Below, one piece after another: positions 31,742-40,404 of a DNA stretch of 64,000 nucleotides (positions are counted from its first letter, which is position 1; every line of letters starts with the position of its first letter). A model generated the notes under the pieces. The model saw only the letters and a list, made by a program, of their open reading frames with translations. It did no database searches and had not been told where the DNA came from. A program made the translations under genes and the position numbers. The DNA is from Terriglobales bacterium (lineage in GTDB: Bacteria; Acidobacteriota; Terriglobia; Terriglobales; Acidobacteriaceae), in the NCBI GenBank assembly GCA_025936825.1, contig JAICSO010000002.1, forward strand, positions 372,001 to 436,000, written 5' to 3'.

Positions 31742-33826
31742 ATGAGCACTCGCCCGAGCCGCGTCCGCTGGTTGCTGATCTTCTGGATGTTCGTGATCAG
31801 CGCCATCGCATTTCTGGACCGCGTGAATATTGGTATCGCCGGCACATCGATGGAGCGCGCGTACGGTTTTGACCATGTCAAGTTTGGACTCGTGGCCAGC
31901 GCTTTCAACTGGGGATATGCGCTGTTCCAGGCTCCGGGCGGACGACTCGCAGATCGATTCGGGCCGCGGCGAATCCTGGCGCTCGGGACGCTTTGGTGGG
32001 CGGTGTTTACCGCGCTAACGGCAGCGGTCCCGGTGGGCCTCCCTCTCGCGATCGCAGCGATTGTGGCGGTGCGATTTTCGCTGGGAATCGGCGAGGCGGT
32101 TGTCTATCCGGCGGGAAACCGGCTGGTGGCGAGTTGGATTCCGCTTAGCGAACGTGGCATCGCCAACGGACTGATCTTCGCGGGAGTGGGAGCAGGATCT
32201 TTTTTTGCGCCGCCGCTGATTACTTACGTCTTGATCAATTGGGGATGGCGCTGGTCATTCTGGATCAGCGCGGTAATCGGACTCGCGGGCGGCATTGTCT
32301 GGTTTGTGATCGCGCGCGACAAGCCTGAAGACCACCCCTCGGTAAACGACGGCGAAGCAGCGCTCATTCGCGAGGGTCTGCCGAGGACGGAGGCTTCCAG
32401 CAAGCCGGTGGCGTGGCGTGCGATCTTCACCAGCAGAGACGTCGCGGCAGTCACTGCAAGTTACTTCTGCTATGGCTACGTCGCATACATTTTTTTCACC
32501 TGGTTTTTTATTTACCTCAATGCCGTACGCGGGCTGAATCTCAAGACGAGTGCGGTCTACTCAATGCTTCCCTTCGCGGCTATGGCGATCTGTTCTTCGG
32601 TCGGCGGTTGGATCAGTGACGTGGTTACAAAAGCGGCCGGAAAGCGCGCAGGACGTTGTGGTGTGGCAGGTGCTGCTATGGTGCTATGCACCATTTTCCT
32701 CGCGCTGGCCATGTTCGCCGCCGATGCGCGTCTTGCGAGCGTCGTGCTTGCCGGTGGCGCAGGCGCACTCTATCTTTCACAGAGTTCGTTCTGGTCGGTG
32801 AGTTCGGAGATGGCGGGGGCCTCGTCGGGGTCCGTTTCCGGCGTGATGAACATGGGCGGGCAAATAGCGGGCGCGGTTACCGCGCTGATGACGCCCATCA
32901 TTGCCAAGTATTTCGGATGGAACACGCCATTCTTTGTGGCAGCCGGATTGTGTTGTTTGGGTGGGCTGTTCTGGATGTGGGTCGATATCGATCGCGGCGC
33001 GGCCTCGCTGAGCCGTTTGGATGTAGGGCAAACGCGACCGCAACTTCAGGAGCACGAAATGAATAAGTTCTTCAAACGCGGCTGGATCGGCAGAGCGGTG
33101 GTCTTTTCGGTTTTATTCGTTGTCGCTATTGTTCTGGCGGACGCTCCACGCGCGTTTTCGCGACCGGCCGAGGCCAGTACTGATGCAGGGCTGCTCGATG
33201 GATATCGCCACGTGGAAGTTGCGTCGGTGTCGGATGCGCTGGAGAAAATCACCGGGCAGCGCATGTATCTCTCGCACCGCATGAAGCCGATCTTCACGTC
33301 ACGATTCGCTGGATTTGCAGTCACTGTGAAGCTGCGCAAAGAGGAGAATCAGGACCCGCACGCGCTGGATGGAATGCTGGCGGCGATTGACCAGGGCGGT
33401 CCGAATTCGGTTTACGTGATGGTGGTGGAAGATGGTGCGGATATCGCTGGCATGGGCGGATTAATGGGGACAGCCATGCAGGCGCGTGGATTCTCCGGCG
33501 CGGTGATTGATGGCGGCGTGCGCGACACGGCGTATCTCACCAAGATTGGTTTTCCCGTTTATGCGCTTGGAAATGTGCCGTCAACGTCGGTTGGACACTA
33601 CCGGTTTGCAGGCGCGAATGTTCCCGTGGAATGCGACAGCGTAATGATCTCCGCAGGCGACGTTGTTGCGGCAGATCCGGATGGTGTGGTGGTGGTGCCC
33701 CGCGCAAAAGCCGCTGAAGTGCTGGCGATGGCGCAGGACATGGATTTCAAGGAGCACTCGATGTACGCGTACATTGAGAAGCTTAAATCGATTGAAGAAG
33801 CGGTGAAGAAGTTCGGGCGCCTGTAA
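31742..33826 (+). CDS. MFS anion:proton symporter fused in frame to RraA-like domain
   Basis: A 694-aa ORF. Residues 1-430 form a twelve-helix ACS-type MFS carrier (LLIFWMFVISAIAFLDRVNIGIAG, GGRLADRFGPRR, EAVVYPAGNRLVASWIP). After a short linker (RPQLQEHE) comes one hydrophobic helix (about 447-465) and an RraA-like domain (HALDGMLAAIDQGGPNSVYVMV, GLMGTAMQARGFSGAVIDGGVRD). A ribosome site AGGAG lies six bases before an in-frame ATG at 33059, so the second half may also be made alone. TACAAT at 31714-31719 could be a -10 box. The carrier probably imports sugar acids. Confidence 0.82.
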   Translation: MSTRPSRVRWLLIFWMFVISAIAFLDRVNIGIAGTSMERAYGFDHVKFGLVASAFNWGYALFQAPGGRLADRFGPRRILALGTLWWAVFTALTAAVPVGLPLAIAAIVAVRFSLGIGEAVVYPAGNRLVASWIPLSERGIANGLIFAGVGAGSFFAPPLITYVLINWGWRWSFWISAVIGLAGGIVWFVIARDKPEDHPSVNDGEAALIREGLPRTEASSKPVAWRAIFTSRDVAAVTASYFCYGYVAYIFFTWFFIYLNAVRGLNLKTSAVYSMLPFAAMAICSSVGGWISDVVTKAAGKRAGRCGVAGAAMVLCTIFLALAMFAADARLASVVLAGGAGALYLSQSSFWSVSSEMAGASSGSVSGVMNMGGQIAGAVTALMTPIIAKYFGWNTPFFVAAGLCCLGGLFWMWVDIDRGAASLSRLDVGQTRPQLQEHEMNKFFKRGWIGRAVVFSVLFVVAIVLADAPRAFSRPAEASTDAGLLDGYRHVEVASVSDALEKITGQRMYLSHRMKPIFTSRFAGFAVTVKLRKEENQDPHALDGMLAAIDQGGPNSVYVMVVEDGADIAGMGGLMGTAMQARGFSGAVIDGGVRDTAYLTKIGFPVYALGNVPSTSVGHYRFAGANVPVECDSVMISAGDVVAADPDGVVVVPRAKAAEVLAMAQDMDFKEHSMYAYIEKLKSIEEAVKKFGRL
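33048..33061 (+). promoter_or_regulatory. Internal ribosome site and ATG inside the fusion
   Basis: AGGAG (33048-33052), a six-base spacer, then ATG (33059-33061) in the same frame as the transporter ORF, at the transporter/RraA boundary. The following residues (NKFFKRGWIGRAVVFSVLFVV) look like an independent membrane anchor or signal. Confidence 0.65.
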
Positions 33827-33836
33827 GAAAGACGTC

Positions 33837-33913
33837 TACCACCAAGGACACTAAGTCACACGAAGGTTTCTGAGCAAATGTGTTCCTTAGTGCTCCTTCG
33901 TGTCCTTAGTGGT
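33837..33913. repeat. ACCACCAAGGACAC inverted repeat
   Basis: The left arm ACCACCAAGGACACTAAG... and the right arm ...CCTTCGTGTCCTTAGTGGT are imperfect complements around a 15-nt loop. It belongs to the ACCACNNAGGACAC family with 57133, 61425 and 63253, and here it lies between two same-strand genes. Confidence 0.75.
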
Positions 33914-33948
33914 AAGTGGTCTTGAGCAATTAGCTACGGAGGTCGGGC

Positions 33949-35304
33949 ATGGGAAAAACCACATTGAATCGTCGCGACGCAATCAAAACTTCGGCATTGG
34001 CACTGGGCGCGGGACTGCTGGTGGATGAACCGGTTTATGCCAAGGGCGTTAATACGAACTCTTCGCCGTCGACGCTGAAGGTTACCGACATGCGTGTCGC
34101 CACGGTAGTGAAGCCAGGACCGAGCCCTTGCCCGATCATCCGCATTGATACGAACCAGGGCGTATATGGACTAGGCGAAGTGCGTGATGGCGCGAGTGCG
34201 ACTTACGCGCTGTTTCTGAAGAGCCGGATCGTGGGCGAGAACCCGCTGCAACTCGATCACATTTTCCGCAAGATCAAGCAATTTGGCGGGCACGCGCGCC
34301 AAGGGGGCGGTGTGTGCGCAATCGAGATGGCGCTGTGGGACATCGCCGGCAAAGTTTACAACGCGCCAGTGTACGCGATGGTCGGCGGCGGAAAATTTCG
34401 CGACAAAATTCGCGTATACGCCGACACAACAGAGTCGAAAGATCCAAAGGTTTATGCGCAGCGCATGAAAGAGCGTAAAGAAGTCATGGGCCTGACCTGG
34501 CTGAAGATGGACCTGGGGATTGAGATGGTTTCCGACACGCCAGGTACTGTGACCGGACCGTCAAAACTGACGAACTGGGAAGAGAACCAACTCGAACATC
34601 AGTTTCTCGGAATGGAGGTCACTGAAAAGGGTGTGTCGATGCTTGAGGAGTTCGTGGCCGCGGTGCGCGACGCGGTCGGTATGGAGATTCCACTGTCGAT
34701 GGACCATCTTGGACATCTAGGTGTGAAGTCCATCATCCGTCTGGGCAAAGCGTACGAGAAGTACAACCTGGAGTGGCTGGAAGATGTAATTCCATGGATG
34801 TACACCGACCAGCTCAAAGAAATTTCGGATCAGAGCCCGACGCCGATTTTGACCGGCGAAGACATCTACTTGAAGGAGCCGTTCAAAGTTCTGTGCGAGA
34901 AGAATGTAGTGGACAAGATTCAACCCGATCTGGCGACGGCGGGAGGAATTCTCGAAACGCACAAAATTGGCGACATGGCTGAAGAGTACGGCGTGCCCAT
35001 GGCGATGCACTTTGCGGGGACTCCGGTGAGCTGCATGGCGAATGTGCACTGCGCGGCTGCGACGCAGAACTTCCTCGCTCTGGAAAATCATTCGCTGGAT
35101 GTGCCGTGGTGGTCGTCGCTGGTGCAGGAGTACGCGAGCACTCCGATCGTCAACCATGGTTGGATCGATGTCCCTGACCGGCCAGGTCTAGGCGTCACGC
35201 TGAACGACGATGTGGTGCGACAGCATCTCGCGCCAGGAACCGGTTACTTCGAACCCACGCCGCAGTGGGATAACGAACGGTCGTGGGATCGCCTGTGGAG
35301 CTAA
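33949..35304 (+). CDS. Enolase-superfamily (mandelate racemase/muconate lactonizing) protein with Tat-like leader
   Basis: A 451-aa enzyme. A twin-arginine-like leader (LNRRDAIKTSALALGAGLLVDEPVYA) precedes the two-domain fold: N-terminal capping domain (VIRIDTNQGVYGLGEVRDG-type, ALWDIAGKVYNAPVYAMVGGG) and barrel with KMDLG, SMDHLG, LEWLEDVIPW, TGEDIY and the C-terminal MHFAGTPVSCMANVH. Metal ligands are expected at the Asp/Glu of SMDHLG, LEWLED and TGED. Family members dehydrate sugar acids. RBS GGTCGG-like before ATG is weak. It closes the 29.5-35 kb catabolic set. Confidence 0.88.
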   Translation: MGKTTLNRRDAIKTSALALGAGLLVDEPVYAKGVNTNSSPSTLKVTDMRVATVVKPGPSPCPIIRIDTNQGVYGLGEVRDGASATYALFLKSRIVGENPLQLDHIFRKIKQFGGHARQGGGVCAIEMALWDIAGKVYNAPVYAMVGGGKFRDKIRVYADTTESKDPKVYAQRMKERKEVMGLTWLKMDLGIEMVSDTPGTVTGPSKLTNWEENQLEHQFLGMEVTEKGVSMLEEFVAAVRDAVGMEIPLSMDHLGHLGVKSIIRLGKAYEKYNLEWLEDVIPWMYTDQLKEISDQSPTPILTGEDIYLKEPFKVLCEKNVVDKIQPDLATAGGILETHKIGDMAEEYGVPMAMHFAGTPVSCMANVHCAAATQNFLALENHSLDVPWWSSLVQEYASTPIVNHGWIDVPDRPGLGVTLNDDVVRQHLAPGTGYFEPTPQWDNERSWDRLWS

Positions 35305-35347
35305 CTTCCAGGTTGGCGCACCCACGAGAGTTCAGATTTCGCGGAAG

Positions 35348-37162
35348 TTACTTGGCGATTGCAACTTCGACCCGTCGGTTCAGGGCCCTGCCGCTCGCCG
35401 TGCTGTTATCCGCCACCGGACGTGTCGCCCCGAAACCTTGCGGAACGAGCCGGGCGGGGTCGACTCCGTGATCCTTTAGCCATGCGATGACCGAGGCCGA
35501 ACGGTTTTGCGACAAGCTTTGATTGTGTGCGGCGTTTCCTTGATCGTCAGTGTGGCCGCCGATCGTCCAACGGGACTCGGGGTGATTGTTGATGAGACCA
35601 AGGACTGCATTCAAGGCAGGCAGGCTGTCGCCGCGCAGCTTCGCAGAATCAGTATCGAAGTGGATGCCGTAGATCGTTGCCTGCCCAGTTTGCGCCAGTT
35701 CTTTTTCGAGCGCGGCGGTATCTTCCTGGTGACGATGTAACGGGACTTCGGCATTCCCACTCTGCCCAGCTGGAAGGTCCACGGGCACGGAGTTCTCGTC
35801 GTAGCCGGGGGCGGCCGCCGTGACCGTCACCAGTCCTGCTGGCAGTCCCGTTAACTGACATTTTCCACTCTGATCTGTTGATACGGAACCGAGCCCGGCC
35901 GTCACTGTGGCCCCGGGAATCGGCGTGTGCTTGTCCGCATCCACAACGGAAGCAAGAAGCGAGACCTGATACTTGAATTGGTGTGGATTTACGAGAATGC
36001 GCGCGAAATCGATTGCGTATCCGTCCCCTTGTTTCGTCGTGGGATCGTCGATCAGCAGTTTGACCTCGCCCGAGTTGAGAAGTGGCCAATACTCGGGTAG
36101 CAACTTCAAGGTCAGCAATTTTCCAATTGGGCCTGTCTGGTTAAGCGAATTGATCGCGTTCTCAAATGTGGGGATTCTGGTTCCGTTTAAGCTGACTTGG
36201 AAATGTGAGCCAAAGGCCGCGGCCTGGAAATCATCGACAAAAATCTGCACAACAACTGCCTTGATCTGAGGTGGGAGCGTACCCACCGCCAAGCGGACCG
36301 CCTGCGGCATGGAATCGTAGCGTTCCCTGCACACCTGCCCCGGAGGTGGTGGCTCTATAACTTCGCAACTTTCCAAAAGCCCGCTGTATCCATCGTGCAG
36401 GGATAGCCATCGCGTTGGGGAACGTACCGATGGATCTAGCGCGGACCCAATCATGATGCGATCGGTCCCTTCCGGCGCGCCGTCGCGAGGTTTCCATGGA
36501 AAGTCATGTTGCGGAGTCGAGTTGCCGGAGAATGGATCGAACCCTTGCGGCCAGCCAAAACCGAGATTGTTGATATCTCCAGTGCGCACCACGAGGTCGG
36601 CTTCGGGGCCGTTCTCAGTGCGCTCGTACTTTAAGGCCCAGTCTTTGCTCGGGTCGCCGCTTGCAGGGGCAGCAACGATAGGAGCCGCAGCAACAGCTGG
36701 AGGAATCACAACAAAATGCGGAGACGCAGGAATGGACTGAGCAGGAGAAGTGCCCGCAGGCGGATTCGAAACGCTGGAAGGAGTTTCAGACGACGAAGCG
36801 CCAGTGCTGGTTGAAGTGGCGCCGATGGCAGACTTCAGGTCGTCGAGGTCTTTGTCAGCATTGGAATCGCTGCTGGAACTTGCGTCGGCGAGTGCTGCTT
36901 TTTGCCTGGCACGATGGGCCGCATAGATCACCGTCATCGTAATTGTCGCCACCAAAAAAACAGCGAAAACGACAGCTGCCATGACAATCTTCGGAATTCG
37001 ACCTGGCGGTTTGCTCGGAGCGGCGACAGCGTGAGTGCCCGGCTGCTCGTGCCGAGCCGACAGCGAATCGCTTACCCCAGGGCGTCGCTTTGCGCCGCAT
37101 TTCGTGCAGAATGCGTCCGATTCGGCAACTGCCGCCCCGCAATGCTCACAACCGTTGCTCAT
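35348..37162 (-). CDS. OmpA-family protein with cytoplasmic zinc ribbon and transmembrane helix
   Basis: A 604-aa protein with an unusual order: a double zinc ribbon (CEHCG at about 5-9, CTKCG at about 21-25) at the N-terminus, a transmembrane helix (about 60-82), a Ser/Ala/Pro-rich spacer, a region with two short lectin-like stretches, a CarboxypepD_reg-like beta-sandwich (ASVVDADKHTPIPGATVTAGLG), and a C-terminal OmpA domain (IYGIHFDTDSAKLRGDSLPALNAVLGLINNHPESRWTIGGHTDDQGNAAHN...RALNRRVEVAI) that binds peptidoglycan. The start is at 37162 after GGGAGAC. It is the last gene of the eight-gene exported run. Confidence 0.87.
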   Translation of the reverse strand: MSNGCEHCGAAVAESDAFCTKCGAKRRPGVSDSLSARHEQPGTHAVAAPSKPPGRIPKIVMAAVVFAVFLVATITMTVIYAAHRARQKAALADASSSSDSNADKDLDDLKSAIGATSTSTGASSSETPSSVSNPPAGTSPAQSIPASPHFVVIPPAVAAAPIVAAPASGDPSKDWALKYERTENGPEADLVVRTGDINNLGFGWPQGFDPFSGNSTPQHDFPWKPRDGAPEGTDRIMIGSALDPSVRSPTRWLSLHDGYSGLLESCEVIEPPPPGQVCRERYDSMPQAVRLAVGTLPPQIKAVVVQIFVDDFQAAAFGSHFQVSLNGTRIPTFENAINSLNQTGPIGKLLTLKLLPEYWPLLNSGEVKLLIDDPTTKQGDGYAIDFARILVNPHQFKYQVSLLASVVDADKHTPIPGATVTAGLGSVSTDQSGKCQLTGLPAGLVTVTAAAPGYDENSVPVDLPAGQSGNAEVPLHRHQEDTAALEKELAQTGQATIYGIHFDTDSAKLRGDSLPALNAVLGLINNHPESRWTIGGHTDDQGNAAHNQSLSQNRSASVIAWLKDHGVDPARLVPQGFGATRPVADNSTASGRALNRRVEVAIAK

Positions 37163-37273
37163 ACAGTCTCCCTCGAACCTGCGAACGCGCATGATCAACG
37201 TTTCGACAGATATTCAGAACGTTGAATCGTCGCCTCACCGTGAGCCGCAAACACTTCAGTCCCGCGCCGCCTC

Positions 37274-37975
37274 TCATTTTTTGACCATAGCTTCTTCGTA
37301 ATGGACCTTCTCGAGCAAGCTCCCGTCGTTTTTGTGCATTTCATCGTCGAGGATGAGCTTCACCGGGCATCCATCCGAAGTAACCCATGCGTCGCCTTTA
37401 TCGAATCCGCCCGGTCCCAAGGTAGAGTTGCCCAGCATTTGCCGCGTCGTCGCATCCCACCGTGCCGTATCGATTGAATAGTGGGTCGTCTGATATCCAT
37501 TGACTTGCCCGCTATCGGATTCGCGCTGCACGGCAGAGCTGTGATTGAATGTCGCGACTGTGCCCGCCATGCCAGAAATTCCGGTTAAACCGGCCAAAGC
37601 AGCTTGCCAAGCGGATGAGTCCGAACGGGCTGCATGAAGGGGTTGTTGCGTCCCATCGGGTTGCATGCGAAAACCATCCACTGTCTGCGGCGCGAAATCG
37701 GCTTCCTGGTGCACAGTGACGCCATCCGAGGCATTCTTTTTGTAGACGTAATGAAAGGACTCCGGCGGGTTCTGCAAGCGCTCGTAGACACAGTTGAGAT
37801 CAATGCCCGGATCGTTCTTGGCTTGCGCCACAGTTCGACCTTTGCCTGACTCTTCTTGCGCAGATTTGGAGCTTTGTTTGGAGCACGCAGTAGTCAAAGC
37901 AAAGATGGCCATCACGCCTGCGATGGTGATTGCTACAAGCAAGTGTCGTGTAGCAGGTCTGCAATGCTTTCTCAT
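37274..37975 (-). CDS. Lipoprotein, paralogue of the next gene upstream
   Basis: A 233-aa lipoprotein. The lipobox is LTTAC at the end of the hydrophobic segment (VAITIAGVMAIFALTTAC). Shared blocks with the neighbour (38040) include NPPESFHYVYKK, VNGYQTTHYSIDTARWDA, DKGDAWVTSDGCPVKLILDDEMHKNDG and HYEEAMVKK, so the pair arose by tandem duplication. No catalytic motif is visible. A TTG at 37981 gives a better Shine-Dalgarno distance and is a possible alternative start. Confidence 0.75.
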   Translation of the reverse strand: MRKHCRPATRHLLVAITIAGVMAIFALTTACSKQSSKSAQEESGKGRTVAQAKNDPGIDLNCVYERLQNPPESFHYVYKKNASDGVTVHQEADFAPQTVDGFRMQPDGTQQPLHAARSDSSAWQAALAGLTGISGMAGTVATFNHSSAVQRESDSGQVNGYQTTHYSIDTARWDATTRQMLGNSTLGPGGFDKGDAWVTSDGCPVKLILDDEMHKNDGSLLEKVHYEEAMVKK

Positions 37976-38039
37976 TTTCAAGTTATTCTTCCTCCGTTTT
38001 AGAAATATCGCATCGAGCCTACCCAACGTGCCCTCTCGT

Positions 38040-38708
38040 TCATTTCTTAACCAGCGCGAGCTCGTAATGACCCTTGTCGACAGTTCCGTCGTTCTGGACA
38101 ATTGCTTCGTCCAGAATCATTTTCACGGCGCAGCCATCCGCCGGAGCCCAAATCGTACCTTTCTCAAAACTGCCCTTCCCAAATAACGTCCGGAATTGCT
38201 GTTGGTCAGAAGCGTTGGCGCGGGTGGTATCAATTGCATACTTGGTCGTGCTGTAGCCGTTCACCGACTCCGCGCCTTGCGGGATCAGCGCCGATGTTCC
38301 GTTCAGCGAGTCGATCCGGGCAGATAAGCCGGTGAACCTGAGATTCGAGAGGTCCAACACAGCAGCATTCCAACTATCGTCCTTCGATCGAACGCCATGG
38401 TAAGAATGCGAACCGGAGGCGTCCTTGTTGATGATGTCCATCGCTTGCGGGGTAATTTCCGCCTCATTCTCCATCGTGCCAGACGCACCCGAGTATTTGT
38501 ACGAGTAGTGGAACGGCTCCGGCGGGTTGCTGATACGGTCACCCACACACATTGTTTCCACGTGCGTGTCCGGGCTTGAGGCGGCCTCCATGTTGCCGTG
38601 CCCGGTGTTTGAAGCTCGGTTCGAATTACAAGCCAGCAATGCCCCGCATAGAAGACCGAGAACGCAATAGAGCGCCAGTCTCACCAGCCATTGTCTGTTG
38701 TGTCCCAT
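38040..38708 (-). CDS. Lipoprotein, paralogue of the next gene downstream
   Basis: A 222-aa lipoprotein with lipobox LLAC. Blocks NPPEPFHYSYKY, VNGYSTTKYAIDTTRANASDQQQF, SFEKGTIWAPADGCAVKMILDEAIVQNDG and HYELALVKK match its neighbour at 37274. AGGAGACG precedes the ATG by seven bases. The function is unknown. It lies 107 bp after the large lipoprotein gene in the same direction. Confidence 0.78.
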   Translation of the reverse strand: MGHNRQWLVRLALYCVLGLLCGALLACNSNRASNTGHGNMEAASSPDTHVETMCVGDRISNPPEPFHYSYKYSGASGTMENEAEITPQAMDIINKDASGSHSYHGVRSKDDSWNAAVLDLSNLRFTGLSARIDSLNGTSALIPQGAESVNGYSTTKYAIDTTRANASDQQQFRTLFGKGSFEKGTIWAPADGCAVKMILDEAIVQNDGTVDKGHYELALVKK

Positions 38709-38814
38709 TGTTCGTCTCCTGTTTAGAGATACGTCGGTCGCTGAGCCATCCGGCAAGCTGGAATACGAAGTCCAGTCCTCGGTCGAATGCGGCGCACTCA
38801 AGCCCCGTCCTCCA

Positions 38815-40347
38815 TTATTTCGGTCCACAAACATCGCTATCCGGGTTCCTCCAAGACTTCGAGCTCTTGAACCACTCCACCGTAGGAGAGGTCCCCTTCA
38901 TTGCAAGCACTTGAGCGTCGGCCCCAGCCTGCGCGTACATATTGAAATGAGTGTTTGAGCACGGTACAAGGCTCAAGGGCCCGGAAGCGGAGTAATCGAA
39001 TTCCGCTACAAGTTGAACGTAGGCCCCACCGTTTATTTTGAAGAAATCACCTGGTCCGGCCTGTTTGGACAATTTCTTCGAAAACAGGTTTTGCTGGAGC
39101 CTTTGGAACCAGGACCAGGACGTAATCGTTTGGGGCAGCAGCTCATTAAGCGCCTCCTTGAAGCTATCTGTCCCGATCGAGAGCGAAATCTTGGGCGCGT
39201 TGACGGCGAGCACAATGCCATGCGCCGCAAGCGATGAAGACGTGGTCTTGTTCAGCGATGGAGTGGCCTGCATATTTCCATTTGTCGAACTTTGTGAACC
39301 TTGCACAATCAGGCCGCCCGCGCCGTCATAATTCAAGTCAAACCCGCCGGAGGCGGCGTCGTGTTGCGTTCCAAAACCCGGTTTGAAAATCAGGTTTGCA
39401 TTTATCTGGAACAGGAAAGGCAGTCCGTAGACGTCAATCACGTCCTTTGCAAGGGGCGGCAACGCAAGGCGCGATTCCCCAATACCAAAATTCTGGCCGG
39501 CGGTGAGAGCTGCCCAGGTAACGTGAAGACTCCCCTTTAACGGAGTGTTGTATTGAAAGCTTTGCACCTTTCCGTTTTTTATATCGGCGTCGAATGAGGA
39601 GGAGACGTGGCTCACATCTCCTGTAGCTGTGACTTTAGCCTTGAGCCCGGTTAGGTCCTTTGTGGCGGAGAGGGAGAAATTCAGCCCATCACCCTTCCTC
39701 GTGGCGCCAGCCTCGAAATCCCAATTATCAACCTTGCCCTGAGCGTGGAAACCGAACGAGCCACTATCCGCATAGACGAGAGGAGGATGGAAAAGAGCCC
39801 TGAGCCTCCCACTCACAGTATTGGCATCGCGCCGAGGAAAGAGCTCGGCATGAGGGTGGACGAGATTCATCGGCGCTGTAAATTGAATGTGACCATCCTG
39901 AATGAGATCCGAAAGCGATGCGTCATCCGTTATGAGTCCAACTTGTGTGCCTTGCTTTTCGACGTCAATAATCCGCCGTACGCCAAGGTGTTCCAGGAAG
40001 AGCACCTTCCCTGCGGTAAGACCCTGCAGACGCGCATCAGATGAGTCAAAAAGTAATGCGCTTCCGTCAGGGCTCACTGCGCGAAGCGCTTCTTGAACAG
40101 TGGGCAAATCGATTCGCACCGTCTTATCTGTGTACCTAACCTTGTACACAGCGTTTTGCGGTACGTAGAACTGCGGCGGAGTGCTGGAAATGTTCGCGCC
40201 GCCCATGCTCCCTGTATCGACTTTTTTCGAGCAAGACGATAGCCAAAGCAGGGCACACAGGACTAGCAGCGACTGCGTGATTGCCGAGATCAATCCTCGG
40301 CCGCCCATTGGTATTGGATTGCGCTGCGGCGCGATCGAGTCACTCAT
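38815..40347 (-). CDS. Large lipoprotein of unknown function
   Basis: A 510-aa lipoprotein with lipobox LSSC after a hydrophobic segment (SAITQSLLVLCALLWLSSC). The body is beta-rich with repeated alternating strands (DNWDFEAGATRKGDGLNFSLSAT, KVTATGDVSHVSSSFDADIKNGKVQSF) and a C-terminal SDVCGPK. No enzyme signature is seen. It sits fifth in the run of exported proteins, with 58-bp spacing to its upstream neighbour. Confidence 0.75.
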   Translation of the reverse strand: MSDSIAPQRNPIPMGGRGLISAITQSLLVLCALLWLSSCSKKVDTGSMGGANISSTPPQFYVPQNAVYKVRYTDKTVRIDLPTVQEALRAVSPDGSALLFDSSDARLQGLTAGKVLFLEHLGVRRIIDVEKQGTQVGLITDDASLSDLIQDGHIQFTAPMNLVHPHAELFPRRDANTVSGRLRALFHPPLVYADSGSFGFHAQGKVDNWDFEAGATRKGDGLNFSLSATKDLTGLKAKVTATGDVSHVSSSFDADIKNGKVQSFQYNTPLKGSLHVTWAALTAGQNFGIGESRLALPPLAKDVIDVYGLPFLFQINANLIFKPGFGTQHDAASGGFDLNYDGAGGLIVQGSQSSTNGNMQATPSLNKTTSSSLAAHGIVLAVNAPKISLSIGTDSFKEALNELLPQTITSWSWFQRLQQNLFSKKLSKQAGPGDFFKINGGAYVQLVAEFDYSASGPLSLVPCSNTHFNMYAQAGADAQVLAMKGTSPTVEWFKSSKSWRNPDSDVCGPK

Positions 40348-40404
40348 ATCTTCCTCTGCTGCAGCCCCTTAATTTTCCATTTCCTTTCGTTCCTTAGTCA
40401 CTGT

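Noticed and set aside
33949-35304. Enolase-superfamily gene as part of an RraA fusion transcript
   Set aside because: It has its own start after an inverted repeat that may end the previous transcript; cotranscription is possible but not shown.
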